From NCBI RefSeq assembly GCF_021155775.2, contig NC_060236.1:1293001-1357000 (forward strand): 64,000 nucleotides of DNA, read 5' to 3'. The DNA comes from Neodiprion pinetum. Its lineage: Eukaryota > Arthropoda > Insecta > Hymenoptera > Diprionidae. Within the stretch, counting starts at the first letter, position 1. Each line of letters starts with the position of its first letter. The translations under genes were made by a program, and so were the position numbers. This document shows, one piece after another, positions 54,791-64,000 of this stretch. Below the pieces are notes generated by a model, which was not told the DNA's origin, did no database searches, and saw only the letters and a program-made list of their open reading frames with translations.

Positions 54791-57700
54791 TGTACACCTA
54801 CGCAGCGGTATATTTCCTTTTTTCGCACGATCATCGTGCCGAAAAGGCGCTTCTGGAATAAAAGATGAGAAGGCAACTACATTCGCCGCGTCCGTCTTTC
54901 ATTATTGAGACGCGGTGAAAATTGATCCCCGACATTTCGATACACCTCGATCAGCGATCATCTCTTCAGCTTCTCCCACCGTTTGTCGCTTCGAATGTTT
55001 TTCCTCCTTTTTCCTCTTTTACCGCGAGCTTCAACGATTAAATTCGCAATATAACGACCGACGATTCCCCGAGGAAAATTATTAATTCCCCTGTTGCCGC
55101 AGCGGCTTTATTGCTCGGAAAATGCTTGCGGAAATTCGCCAAACTGATCTCAGCATCCTTCAAACTACCTACACAACACTTTAAACTCTCGGCACTGTTC
55201 TCCTCACGCTTATTGCATATGCCCTCTCCGCATCGCTCGTTTCCGTATAAATACGTATATGAGGGAATAATATCAAGAATTTTCAACAACCGCGCGAAGT
55301 AATGCGAACGCTTCAATTTTTAACATTTAATTTTATCGTCCAGCTGCTTAATCCATGTATACGTTTGTCGGACTGGCCGTTGAAAAACAAAAAAAAAAAA
55401 TTGTTTATGCTCAAAGTTTGGAAGATCTTAGAAGTGTGTTGACCTTGAAAAAGAGATTCGTGTAAAATAAAATTTTTTATCACGTACAATATAATAAAAT
55501 ATTAAATCTGGGTTTGAAAATACTTTTTATTCAATCGTTTTCAATTTTTCATTATGGGATATTCAACATGGCGTCCAAACAAATGTAACCTAGAAATTAG
55601 GCTGCGAAATTTTTTTTAAAAATCGAAGAAAAAAAAAAATTATCGCCAATCCTTAACTTGTGATTTCTCAACTTGGAGTATAAACATTTTTTTGAATGGT
55701 CGTTGGTGGTGCGATGGTGCGTAATTTTCAAGTGAAAATATAATTACACTCCGTGTAATTCCTTGGCACCGGAAGTCGCTTTCAATTTTCGGACCGTATT
55801 TATATCGCAGTGACATCACTCTCGACAATATGTACAAAATATATAATGACGAAATTTCGAGCTTCAACGCCAAGTCAAACTTTGTGGAATATTATTCGGG
55901 CCGAGTTGGCGGGTGATTCGTTATTTTTATCACCTACGAATTATCGTCAACGATGTTGCATCGCTGGAAACTGAAAAATTTGCGTCACTATAAATTGTAA
56001 CGTCAATCTAACTGCCAGCATAATTCCCCGGCTTATCATTCTCGCACTGAGAACAATTTCATTCGTTACAGTAACTAGACAAATTCAGTAAAACGGATAT
56101 CGTTGAAACTGGAACTATATTTTTCGATCTTGGTAAAAAATGGAAATAATTAAGGACTGAGCGGTAACCGGAACTAAAAATTTCACGAACGAAGTGTACG
56201 ATGGGGTTGAAAGGGATGGACGGGGGTAGGAAGGGAGGGTAGTAAACAAACAAACAAACAAACAAACACACGGCGTTGCAAGCGATTTTTACGGAATTAG
56301 ATCATGACTCAGTGCCATCCCCCTGAGACGGACTTTATAAGACCGGGCAGGGAAAAAAGTATAGTAAGAACAATCTACAACCGTACGTGGGAGGAAATTG
56401 TTCCTATACATCTTAGCCAGCGAACAACACTTTGCCAGGAATTTCTCCTACCCTTGAAATTGTTGCACGATGTATAAAGCCGAAAGCACAAAGAGCAACC
56501 GTTCGAATTAAAAATTCCAACCTTGCGGAGACGAAACTGCGGGAGAAAAAAATATGTCGAGTTAAATTATTATATCATATTCTAACCCTTGGCTGTAATA
56601 TTTTCGAAACGATTTCGCGCGTCCTCTTTTCTTATCCCTTTCTCTTCCCTCCGACGTCATTTTAAGGAAGAAATGAAATTCATTTTCAATTTTTGCAAGA
56701 AATAAAATAACGGAATAATTAATTCGCATTGATCGAATTGTCATCATTATTATTAGGATCTATTTTTCAGTAAGACCGTTTACCCGATTCGTTGATCAGA
56801 AAGGGAAAAAAAATGTATATATTTCATCGTTTGTGAAAAAAGAATCGATTCTACATTAACGATTGTTTAAAAATCGTTATCCCGCGCGAAAACGAATATG
56901 AGGAGAAAATCTGTAAGGGTGTTTTTGAGTTTGAAGCGAAGCGATAAAATTACGAGAGTCGAGGAGGAAAATAGAAAAAGAAAAAGACACGATAAAAATT
57001 TTCCGCAAGGAATCAGACTCGAGGGAAAGAAGCTACGAAGAAATGTTTTCGTCCGAGCTGTGTTTTCTATTTTCCCCTACTTTTTCGCTATTTATTATTC
57101 ATCGGTGAGTACCCTACGTCTGCGTAACGGGTATGCGGTGTGTTGTTGCGTCACGAGTAAATTTTTACACCCACGCAAACCGAAACGGCCGCCGCGGCGA
57201 AATAAAATCACGCCGAATTTGACAGTCGCGCGGGGATAAGAATAACTATTATAATAATAGTAATAATAACAATAACAATAATAATAATTATGATGAGAAA
57301 AAGAAGAAGAAGAAGAAGAACTCCGTACCCACTTGCAAGGGCACGCTTGCTATTCATAGACGACGACAGCTTTTACGCCTACAGCTGTTTTACTCCCGCT
57401 GATCTCTGTGCTTCGACTATACGTATAGTCACAGTTTTTCGGTGACCAAAGAGACGCGTGACTCAAAAAGCTAAAGCTACTACTCTTGCCAATTGATATT
57501 CTCCTTGTAAGCTCGGTTCGTCACCCCGGATTGCAGGTGCAGCTTTTCGATACGTTGGGTGATGCAGGAATTTCTGGCCGTCATCGTCGTGCGAACGAAA
57601 TTATTTCAACTATCAGATCGGCGTTCCCGGATTCTCTTCTTTTTCTTCGATCCTCCCGATTGGGTTTTCCCCACTTTTCCGATATATTGGCAAGTAAGAA

Positions 57701-57848
57701 AAAGAAAAAGAAAAATGGTAAAGAAAGGAAAAGAAACGAGCGACTTCGGACTGGCCGTGAGCCAATCTTAGAAATTCCCGTTCTCACACCTCAGGTTCCG
57801 AGTTAATGGAAAAAAAAAAACAAAAAAAAAGAAAAAGAACGATATCAA
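54791..57848. other. No supported gene; intronic DNA
   Basis: Includes an (AAAC)n array at 56243-56267, an (AAT/AAC)n stretch at about 57245-57292 and a GAA array at 57303-57319. A donor-like CATCG|GTGAGT occurs at 57099-57109. The ATG frame before it (56898, MRRKSVRVFLSL...) would end in phase 0, so I did not accept it. Confidence 0.45.
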
Positions 57849-58330
57849 ATTTTGAATTTCGAACTACAAATTCAGATTCGTGATTAACGATTTCAAAGCC
57901 CTCGGACAAACGTTTTACATGAAAATATAACGATTTTTTGATATTTTTAACCACCGTAACGGATTCAACAGTTCAAATTTTTGAAGACTGACCTTGGATT
58001 CGTTGTCGGTGACTCGAAAAACCTCCGCCTACCAATTTCTACCGAAATCGGAATATTTTAGATTTTTATTCATCGCGTTGGGTCGCTATTTTGAATTTCG
58101 CAATCCGACTTCAGATTCGCGATCAGCCGCCCAACAAACCGTCGAGTAACAATTTTCATCAAATTCCAAATGTTTTTAGTATGTTTTTTTTTTTTTTTTC
58201 AGCTTATCGAACACGCTAAATTAAAAATTTGCAAATCTGACATTAGATTGGTGATCAGTCGACCCAAAAACCTCGAAACGTCGAGATCTAGTAAAAACTC
58301 AACTCTTCAATTCCGAGGTGAAACTGGAAG
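57849..58330 (+). repeat. Diverged tandem array, four units of about 120 bp
   Basis: Units begin near 57849, 57972, 58088 and 58221. Each has TTTGAATTTCG or a variant, then AGATTCGTGATTA / GGATTCGTTGTCGG / AGATTCGCGATCAG / AGATTGGTGATCAG, then CCC..AAAACCTCG-like sequence, then AATTTCTACCGAAAT-like sequence. The units are clearly related but only moderately similar, so the array is old. No function is evident. Confidence 0.7.
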
Positions 58331-58753
58331 TTGAAGAGCTGCATTTCTATTTTATTTTATTTAATTTTTTTTTTTTTTTCTTTTCTGCGTTCGGCGATTT
58401 CTCGCAATTATCAATCCCACCACGAATCGTTGCGTTATTATTGCCAGCGCCGTTTCCTCGGGACGCTTACAGCGTGATTCTATTTTAACTTTCAGCGCAA
58501 ACTTGGGGAATTTCGCGCGCGATGATCGCAGTCAGCGATCGGCAACTCGACGCGAAACAACGAACGACGAAATAACTCCGAAGCGAATTTGTATTATTAA
58601 CATACGATTGTTGTTATCGTTATTATCATTATTATTATTATTTTACCCAAACGAAACCTGTATAAGTGCACATATTTATTAATTCTTATCTTTCGTTTAA
58701 CCGTTCGATCGGTTAGTGCAGAACCTACTCACTAATTAACCCGCAGCATCGAA
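58331..58753. promoter_or_regulatory. Possible promoter/5' leader zone for exon C
   Basis: After T-rich sequence there is a CpG-containing stretch (about 58440-58580, with GCGCGCGATGATCGC) immediately upstream of the exon-C ATG, then an ATT array at 58611-58641. I see no TATA box or CCAAT box. The assignment rests only on position. Confidence 0.25.
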
Positions 58754-58784
58754 ATGGGTCTTATAGTGTACCTGAAGTGGAGAG
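58754..58784 (+). CDS. Alternative first coding exon C, MGLIVYLKWR, with a GC donor (partial gene)
   Basis: ATG in good context (G at -3, G at +4) opens MGLIVYLKWR and one further base. It is followed by GCAAGT, so GAGAG|GCAAGT is a match to the strict consensus of GC-AG introns, whose donors need a near-perfect remainder to function. It ends in phase 1, like exons A and B, and joining to 60755 gives Glu and an open frame. Read-through (MGLIVYLKWRGKFFV...) continues 64 codons into a poly-Lys run, so it could alternatively be a chance ORF. The distance to the shared exon is 2.0 kb. It is short, so support is modest. Confidence 0.3.
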
Positions 58785-60754
58785 GCAAGTTTTTCGTTGC
58801 GAAACTGTGTACGCTTTATGTCGGAAATACATTCGTCGTAAATCGAATACCTCTGCCCGTGTATCGCTGGAAAAAAAAAAAAAAAAAATTATTCACGAGC
58901 AAAGGAAACTGTAACCCTGAAGAATCGAACTGTTTTTTGCAAGCGTAAAAGTGCCACGCTTAGTTGAGCTGCCGTTGCTGCGGTATTGCGAGAAAATTAC
59001 GAAAGCCGTGTGCTTTTATCGAATTTAATTGATACCCGGTTCGATTTATATAATAGTGCGTAATTTGTTTTGCGGAAGATGAAAAGAATAACGCGCAGCT
59101 AATTAGAACTTTGTGTGTAATTTTTTTTTTCTTTCTCATGTTCTATTCCGTTTTCGTGGAGACGGGGGAGAAAAAAAAAAAAAAAAACACGTCCTCGAAT
59201 GTGTCGAGACTTATTCGCACTTTGTTTAAAAAGAATCAACACTTCGTCATGTTTTAAATCCTATTTTTAATCCTAATCACCTTTCTTCCAATATATATAT
59301 ATTATCTTTGTTACTATTATTGTTATTGTCATTTTTATTTCTCTCGAACGTGCAGTGAGGAATTTCCCTTACCTTGAAACCGCAACCTTCAATTCAAAGT
59401 GGATAATTCACGTTGGCTGATAAGCAAAAAAAAAAACGGAATTCAAGGCACGCGCCGTGGAATCTTGCAATTTGTGAAATGGAAACAGCGAGCAAGAGAA
59501 GATTACAGTGTTCCTTCAATTTTTTTTTTTTTTTTTTTTTTTTCCAATATGTCTTCCTTCAAGAATTCAAATCCCGTGATCTCTTCTTCGCGTATCCGTA
59601 ATAATTCGTTTATATATCTTCTTCAGCGACAGAATAAAATATCAATGACGACTATTGTGTTTTTTTTTTTTTTTTTTTCTCAAGACTTTTACGCGGCCAA
59701 AGTCGGTTTCAGGCGTCACATATTGAGCGCTTTGCAGAAAGCCGTATATAATAAATACACGTACCCTGTAACCGGAATGTAACTATCTCGTCGTATATAT
59801 ATATTATATATATTATATATATATACTTCTTATATATTGCGCTTTTACCAACTGACACCAACTCGACTGCTGTCCAATTTATTAAGGGCTTTAAGCCCCC
59901 CTCGCGACGCGATGTAGCAGCTTCTGGTGCACGTTTCATTTAAGAAGCTTCTTAGGGACCGGGAGCAAGATAGACTTATTTATTTATTTATTTATTTATT
60001 TACCAGCATTGTTCCCTTGGACTTTGTTCAAATATTTTCTTATTCTTTCTCACCATTTGTTCCGATTTTTATCACCGTGCGATCAAACAGTAAGATTTTT
60101 AAAAAGATTTCATGGTCTTGAGGCAATTACGATAAACGAAAAAGATGAGTGAATTTCGTTTTTTTTTTATTTAATCAGGCCAGCTATGTCTTGTTCGTAG
60201 ACTTTTTCTATTCAGACAATTGATGGGTTTTCTCTCTCTCTCTCTTTCACTCTTTCGTACTACCCCAAATTACTACACGTAGGGAGAAATGACAGGATTT
60301 ATCCGTTTATCCGCGATGCAGATTTGTCCGGACTCGACGAGAATTTAACGAGAGAATGAAAAATAGGAAGAAACAAAAACAGTTTAGACGCGAGACAGGG
60401 AAAGATCGGTGAGAATTAATTTTGTCGGCGTTGAGAAGGGAAGAAGGGGAGAAAATGGATTGCCCCGGGAATTACGACGTTTGTAACAATTTTAAAATAT
60501 CCCAATTATCGAACATTCGGAACTTTGACTCGTCGACTTTCGTCCGATTGTAAACGTCGACGTTTCGTTAAAGTTCGATTTCTTTACCGTCAGTTTCGCC
60601 GCTGTAAAAGATTCCAAATTTTTCGTCCCGTACGAAATTTCAACCCCGTCTCCGAGCTCGAGGCCGAGTCTGTTTCTTTTGCTCCGACGTGAATATCCAA
60701 AGCGAAAATTAGTCGCCAGCTGGGTAACCGCGCGACTTCCGGTTTCTGTTACAG
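58785..60754. other. No further gene; intron before the shared exon
   Basis: Poly-T runs (59520-59542, 59661-59678), a TA-rich microsatellite (about 59795-59826), a (TTTA)n array (59976-60002) and a CT run (60232-60244). The last 200 bases become CpG-richer as the exon is approached. Confidence 0.5.
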
Positions 60755-61003
60755 AGCCGAAGAAAGAAAAGACTGAACAGAGTGGAAATGGCGCGCTATC
60801 GCCGAGCGGGGAACACCCGAATTCGGGTAGCGTCGTTCCCGTTTCGACGGCACCATGCAGCGCCAACGATCAGCAGAAGCCGAACCGACCCAGCACCCTT
60901 GGAGCACCCGGAAAGCTCACGAGGAGGCTTTTCTGCTACCACAGCGAGCACTGTATGTCCCGACAGTCCCCTCCGAGACAAAACCGGCACGCCGGTTCAG
61001 GCA
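60755..61003 (+). CDS. Shared internal coding exon, phase 1-1 (partial gene)
   Basis: The exon lies between the acceptor TTTCTGTTACAG and the donor GGCA|GTGAGT. It is 249 nt, with 82 whole codons, two leading bases and one trailing base. Read in phase with exons A, B and C it is fully open. It begins EPKKEKTEQSGNG, is Ser/Pro/Lys-rich and probably disordered for about 50 residues (NRPSTLGAPGKL), then has a more ordered-looking LTRRLFCYHSEHCM with two Cys and two His, and ends RQSPPRQNRHAGSG. Being symmetric (1-1), it can be skipped without a frameshift. An internal in-frame ATG (MSRQSPP) could start a shorter form. I do not recognise the family, and the rest of the gene lies outside the window. 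Confidence 0.6.
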
Positions 61004-61045
61004 GTGAGTCGAAGAGGAGAGGAGAGGAGAGGAGAGGAGAGATCG

Positions 61046-61077
<32 letters not shown>

Positions 61078-62659
61078 CTCTGTCTCAGTTACCGCCTGCC
61101 AATTTTTACACGAAACTTGTGCCTTTTTTTTCGTTTTTTACTTTACCACACGTTTTCTTCGTTTGCCGATGCACGTTTCAGGGCTGTGAAATATTCTTTG
61201 GTTTTTTTGCAAAACTACGTTATCGTTAAGGATGTTATTCATTTTTGTCTTTCTTCTCTATCCCTCTTTTTCATTTATACTCTCAGTGTATATTGCAAGC
61301 TTGTAATACATGTTTATTGCATTCTTCGATTTGTGATAATTAGGTACAAAGTCAGGCGTCACGATCGTCTTTCAAAGAGCATAATCTCGATTCAAAAATG
61401 CTGCGGTTTTAACAGCAATTTTTTATTTTTTTTTTACTATCAATGTTGGAATTATTCGCTTGCCCGATAGAACGGAGATAATGATATTTTGTCGTTCAAA
61501 TTTCAGTCCAAAATGCAGGGTAAATATTTTACTCGTCCGTTATCGCGAGGTTCGGTAATTTTTTAATCGCACGTTTTATATAAGCTTCTCTTCCATTCAA
61601 CGTACTTTCGTAGATACGTACGTACACGTATCTCCGTTTTTCGCCACGCACGATAAAATAAAACTCATCCCGTACGTATAAAAAGATTGAGATTCTACGA
61701 CCGAGCGATAAATTTAATCGCGTTTTTATCGCGTCGCGTTCCTTCGAGAGTGAAAATCCTAGCTTTTTACTATACCTCTAACATGAAATAGTTAGTCAGT
61801 CACCGAAGTGTCGTCGTTCTTTCTCTCTTTGCTTGTTCTACGTACCTCGTATACTATATCCGTTCACTTTCTTACCGGCTTTAGTTTTCATCGCGTAAGA
61901 TTTTTATCCCACCGGCGGTGTAATATTCTCGGCAAATTACACCCCCGTAGGGAATAAACCATTTATAACGTATTCGTAAACAAGCTTATACGATTTTACT
62001 CGACCAAATTTCCCGGTTTCGGTCACTTTTCATCCCTCCGAAGCTCCGACCCTTTCCGACCTCGAATGTTTACGCGGAATGTGAAAGAAGAAAAGATTAG
62101 ATGTTTAATTAAAAAACGTCGAGGTACGAACTATTCGCCAAGTATGCAAAAGTAGAGAACTCGCAGCCGCTCACCGCTGGGTCCGAAATTACCCCCAAAT
62201 ACCGGCACCGGCCACCGGAAGACCGCCTTTGACTAATTTTCACTCTGTAATCAACCTTATCGTCCGGCCGAAACTCCGACGTCGGATATTTCGCGGATAA
62301 CGAGATGTTTTCACAACGAAATCGGACCCGAATCAGCAATTTGCTTACATTTTGAACCGCGAATACGGGATTCTTCCTTCCACGAAATTATTAATACCGT
62401 ACGGCCAACCATGCCGTGAGTAGGTAGTAAACGTGACTGTACAAAGTTTGTGCAAAATTCATTCGGTCGGAATATGTAATATCTCGAGGTAGATATTACA
62501 CTGGATTATAATATACATGCGCGTGTAATTTAGTCTGTATCAAAAAAAGATCGAGTTAATTTTTTTTTTATTCTCTAGTGTTTCTTCAAAATACAAATCC
62601 GAAATAGCGTTGCGAATGATGAAAAAAGAACGCTGTCCAATTTTGAGATCTCAATGTCG
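61004..62659. other. Start of the next intron; no further gene seen
   Basis: Immediately after the donor come a (GAGGA)n array at about 61014-61042 and a (CT)n array at about 61045-61073, which are complementary in kind and could pair near the splice site. The rest is AT-rich with no supported exon. The following exon of the gene was not found. Confidence 0.5.
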
Positions 62660-62668
62660 ATATTAACA

Positions 62669-63062
62669 GGGTGCATCATAGCGATTTTCTGTTTCCCATT
62701 TAAATAACAATTTTTTAACTTTGGAATCTTTTAACTCGTCAACGCATCAGTTTACCGATAAGACCCAGAACGTACTTTTGCAGGGAATTGAACGCTCTAC
62801 AAAAAAGTCCTTTTGTCGTTTTATGATAAATCTACTCTTTCAAAAGTTATTCACGATCCTCTGTTGACCTTTGACCTTAAGTAACTTTTGGAACAGTGGA
62901 TTTATCATAAAATGACAAGAGGCCTTTTTTGCAGAGCGTTCATTTCCCTGCAAAAATACGTTCTGGTCTTATCGGTGTACCAACGCGTTGACGACTTGTG
63001 AATAAAAAAAAAAAAAAAATACAAAATTTGCCATGTTATTGAAACGAAAGACGCACCTCCAA
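62669..63062. mobile_element. Hairpin MITE-like element with target-site-like duplication
   Basis: The two halves are near-perfect reverse complements. The left arm (about 62734-62850, ACTCGTCAACGC...ATAAGACC...TTTTGCAGGGAA...TTATGATAAATC) pairs with the right arm (about 62880-62995), leaving a loop of roughly 27 bases. Outer, weaker pairing continues to a GGTGC/GCACC end. The nine bases ATATTAACA flank both sides (62660-62668 and 63063-63071), as expected of target-site duplication. It encodes nothing. A transcript crossing it would fold into long dsRNA. Superfamily not assigned. Confidence 0.75.
62865..62877 (-). promoter_or_regulatory. Perfect DR1 nuclear-receptor motif in the hairpin loop
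   Basis: TGACCTTTGACCT on the plus strand reads AGGTCA-A-AGGTCA on the minus strand, an exact direct repeat with a one-base spacer. DR1 is the consensus of HNF4, RXR/USP and related receptors. It sits in the unpaired centre of the hairpin element. One exact motif of 12 defined bases in 64 kb is unlikely but not impossible by chance. Confidence 0.5.
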
Positions 63063-63071
63063 ATATTAACA

Positions 63072-64000
63072 TCAAGCGCTCAAATTTGGAGAACATCTTT
63101 TTTTTTCCTTGTATCGGACAATATTTTTCACTTAAATTTTGATTAGAAAAATTATCGATTTTTTTTTTTTTTTTATCATACAATCTCAATGTATCCAATG
63201 GTACAATTGTACAAGCCGAGGCGTTGAGCGCTTGCCGAATTTGTAATAATAGCCCGCTCCCCGTGTGATTTGTTCGTCAGCTTTGACGACACTCCGGGAA
63301 TTTTCGCGGATCTTTATGCGTCGCCTTGTCCCAGTAGAGCAGCCGGTAGGTAATACTCGCCAACTAATTTCTTGCGCTCTCTTTGGCTCGATCGAGATCG
63401 GAGAGTAGCTCAATTTTCATACCTGCTGCAGCTTATTTAACACAATACCGTGCGATTACTTTTTCTATTTCCGGCAATCAACGAAAGAGAAAATTCCATC
63501 GAACATTGTTGTTGATCATTTTTTATTTCTTCGTCGTCGAGCTCGTTTCTAAACACTCTTTATATACATATATATATATATATGCAATAAGCTTCTAGTC
63601 TGCATGCACTGCACTAGCTACGTATGACGTTATGAGTGTGCGGTAGCTGATTGAAGTACGATATATGTGTTGATTATATTCAGTGTATCGATCAAGCAAT
63701 GTGTCTCTGAGGGAGGGAGGGGCGCAGTTTGGACGGTTTAAAATTATACCGCTTTTTTTTTTCTTTTTTTTTTTATATATATATAAAAATTAAAACACTT
63801 GGAGCAATTTCAGTTGGATGGCTATATTATTTGTAATTTCGAGAATGTTTGAAAATTTTTTCATTGAAATTAGTAACAAAATTGCGGCATGGCGCATTCA
63901 AGTAGCGAACGACAAAGTTTTCAATCCGGTGGCGCAGAATCCTCGGTCAATTATAATCCGATGGAGTTGAAAAATTTCGAAAAAATTTTTTAAAACCTGA
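63072..64000. other. No supported gene
   Basis: AT-rich intron-like DNA with poly-T (63158-63174), a TA array (about 63569-63583) and a G-rich patch at about 63708-63723. No exon was seen before the window ends. Confidence 0.5.

Noticed and set aside
56898..57104. Basic 69-codon frame ending at CATCG|GTGAGT
   Set aside because: Phase 0 at the donor, low-complexity Lys/Arg composition, and no recognised domain.

Overview
The window is raw nuclear DNA from an animal, most likely an insect. Introns are long, (TG)n, (CT)n and poly-T runs are frequent, short hairpin elements are scattered through it, and CpG is common. There are no operons, Shine-Dalgarno sites or dense ORFs. I did not recognise the species. 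Nearly all ORFs in the window are chance shadows. I found no complete gene, no tRNA or rRNA, and no transposase or reverse transcriptase.

The best-supported content is the 5' part of one plus-strand gene with alternative first exons. A 249-nt internal coding exon lies at 60755-61003, with a good acceptor and donor and phase 1 at both ends. Three upstream ATG-initiated stretches could splice to it, and each ends in phase 1: 14967-15015 (MGCSCFK... N terminus, possibly lipid-modified), 48341-48557 (72 codons, Cys/Pro-rich), and 58754-58784 (10 codons, with a GC-type donor). Each joins through the same Glu codon. A non-coding first exon probably ends at 20795, just downstream of a perfect CRE (TGACGTCA). 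Further CpG-rich, promoter-like blocks lie at about 4.84-5.34, 14.3, 29.4-29.6, 42.7-43.2 and 47.0-47.5 kb. The rest of the gene lies beyond 64 kb. I could not name the protein. The exon joins are inferred from splice signals and phase, not from transcripts.

By region: 0-14.3 kb has no exon I can support, only the 4.84-5.34 kb CpG-rich block and repeat fragments. From 14.3 to 20.8 kb there are two candidate promoter/first-exon zones. From 20.8 to 48.2 kb is intron with repeat copies and two promoter-like GC blocks. From 48.2 to 61.0 kb are the second and third alternative first exons and the shared exon. From 61.0 to 64.0 kb is the next intron, which carries a long hairpin element. The intron has two candidate recursive splice points (AG directly abutting GT after a pyrimidine tract), at 40155/40156 and 17895/17896.

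The repeats include a 0.39-kb near-palindrome with a 9-bp target-site-like duplication and a perfect DR1 nuclear-receptor motif in its loop (62669-63062). There is also a 0.47-kb foldback element beside a TG array (54321-54790), two copies of a CAGGGTGGCCAC element (24586 and 46250), a four-unit diverged tandem array (57849-58330), and two tracts of degenerate short-period repeat (41.77-42.19 and 53.22-53.79 kb).
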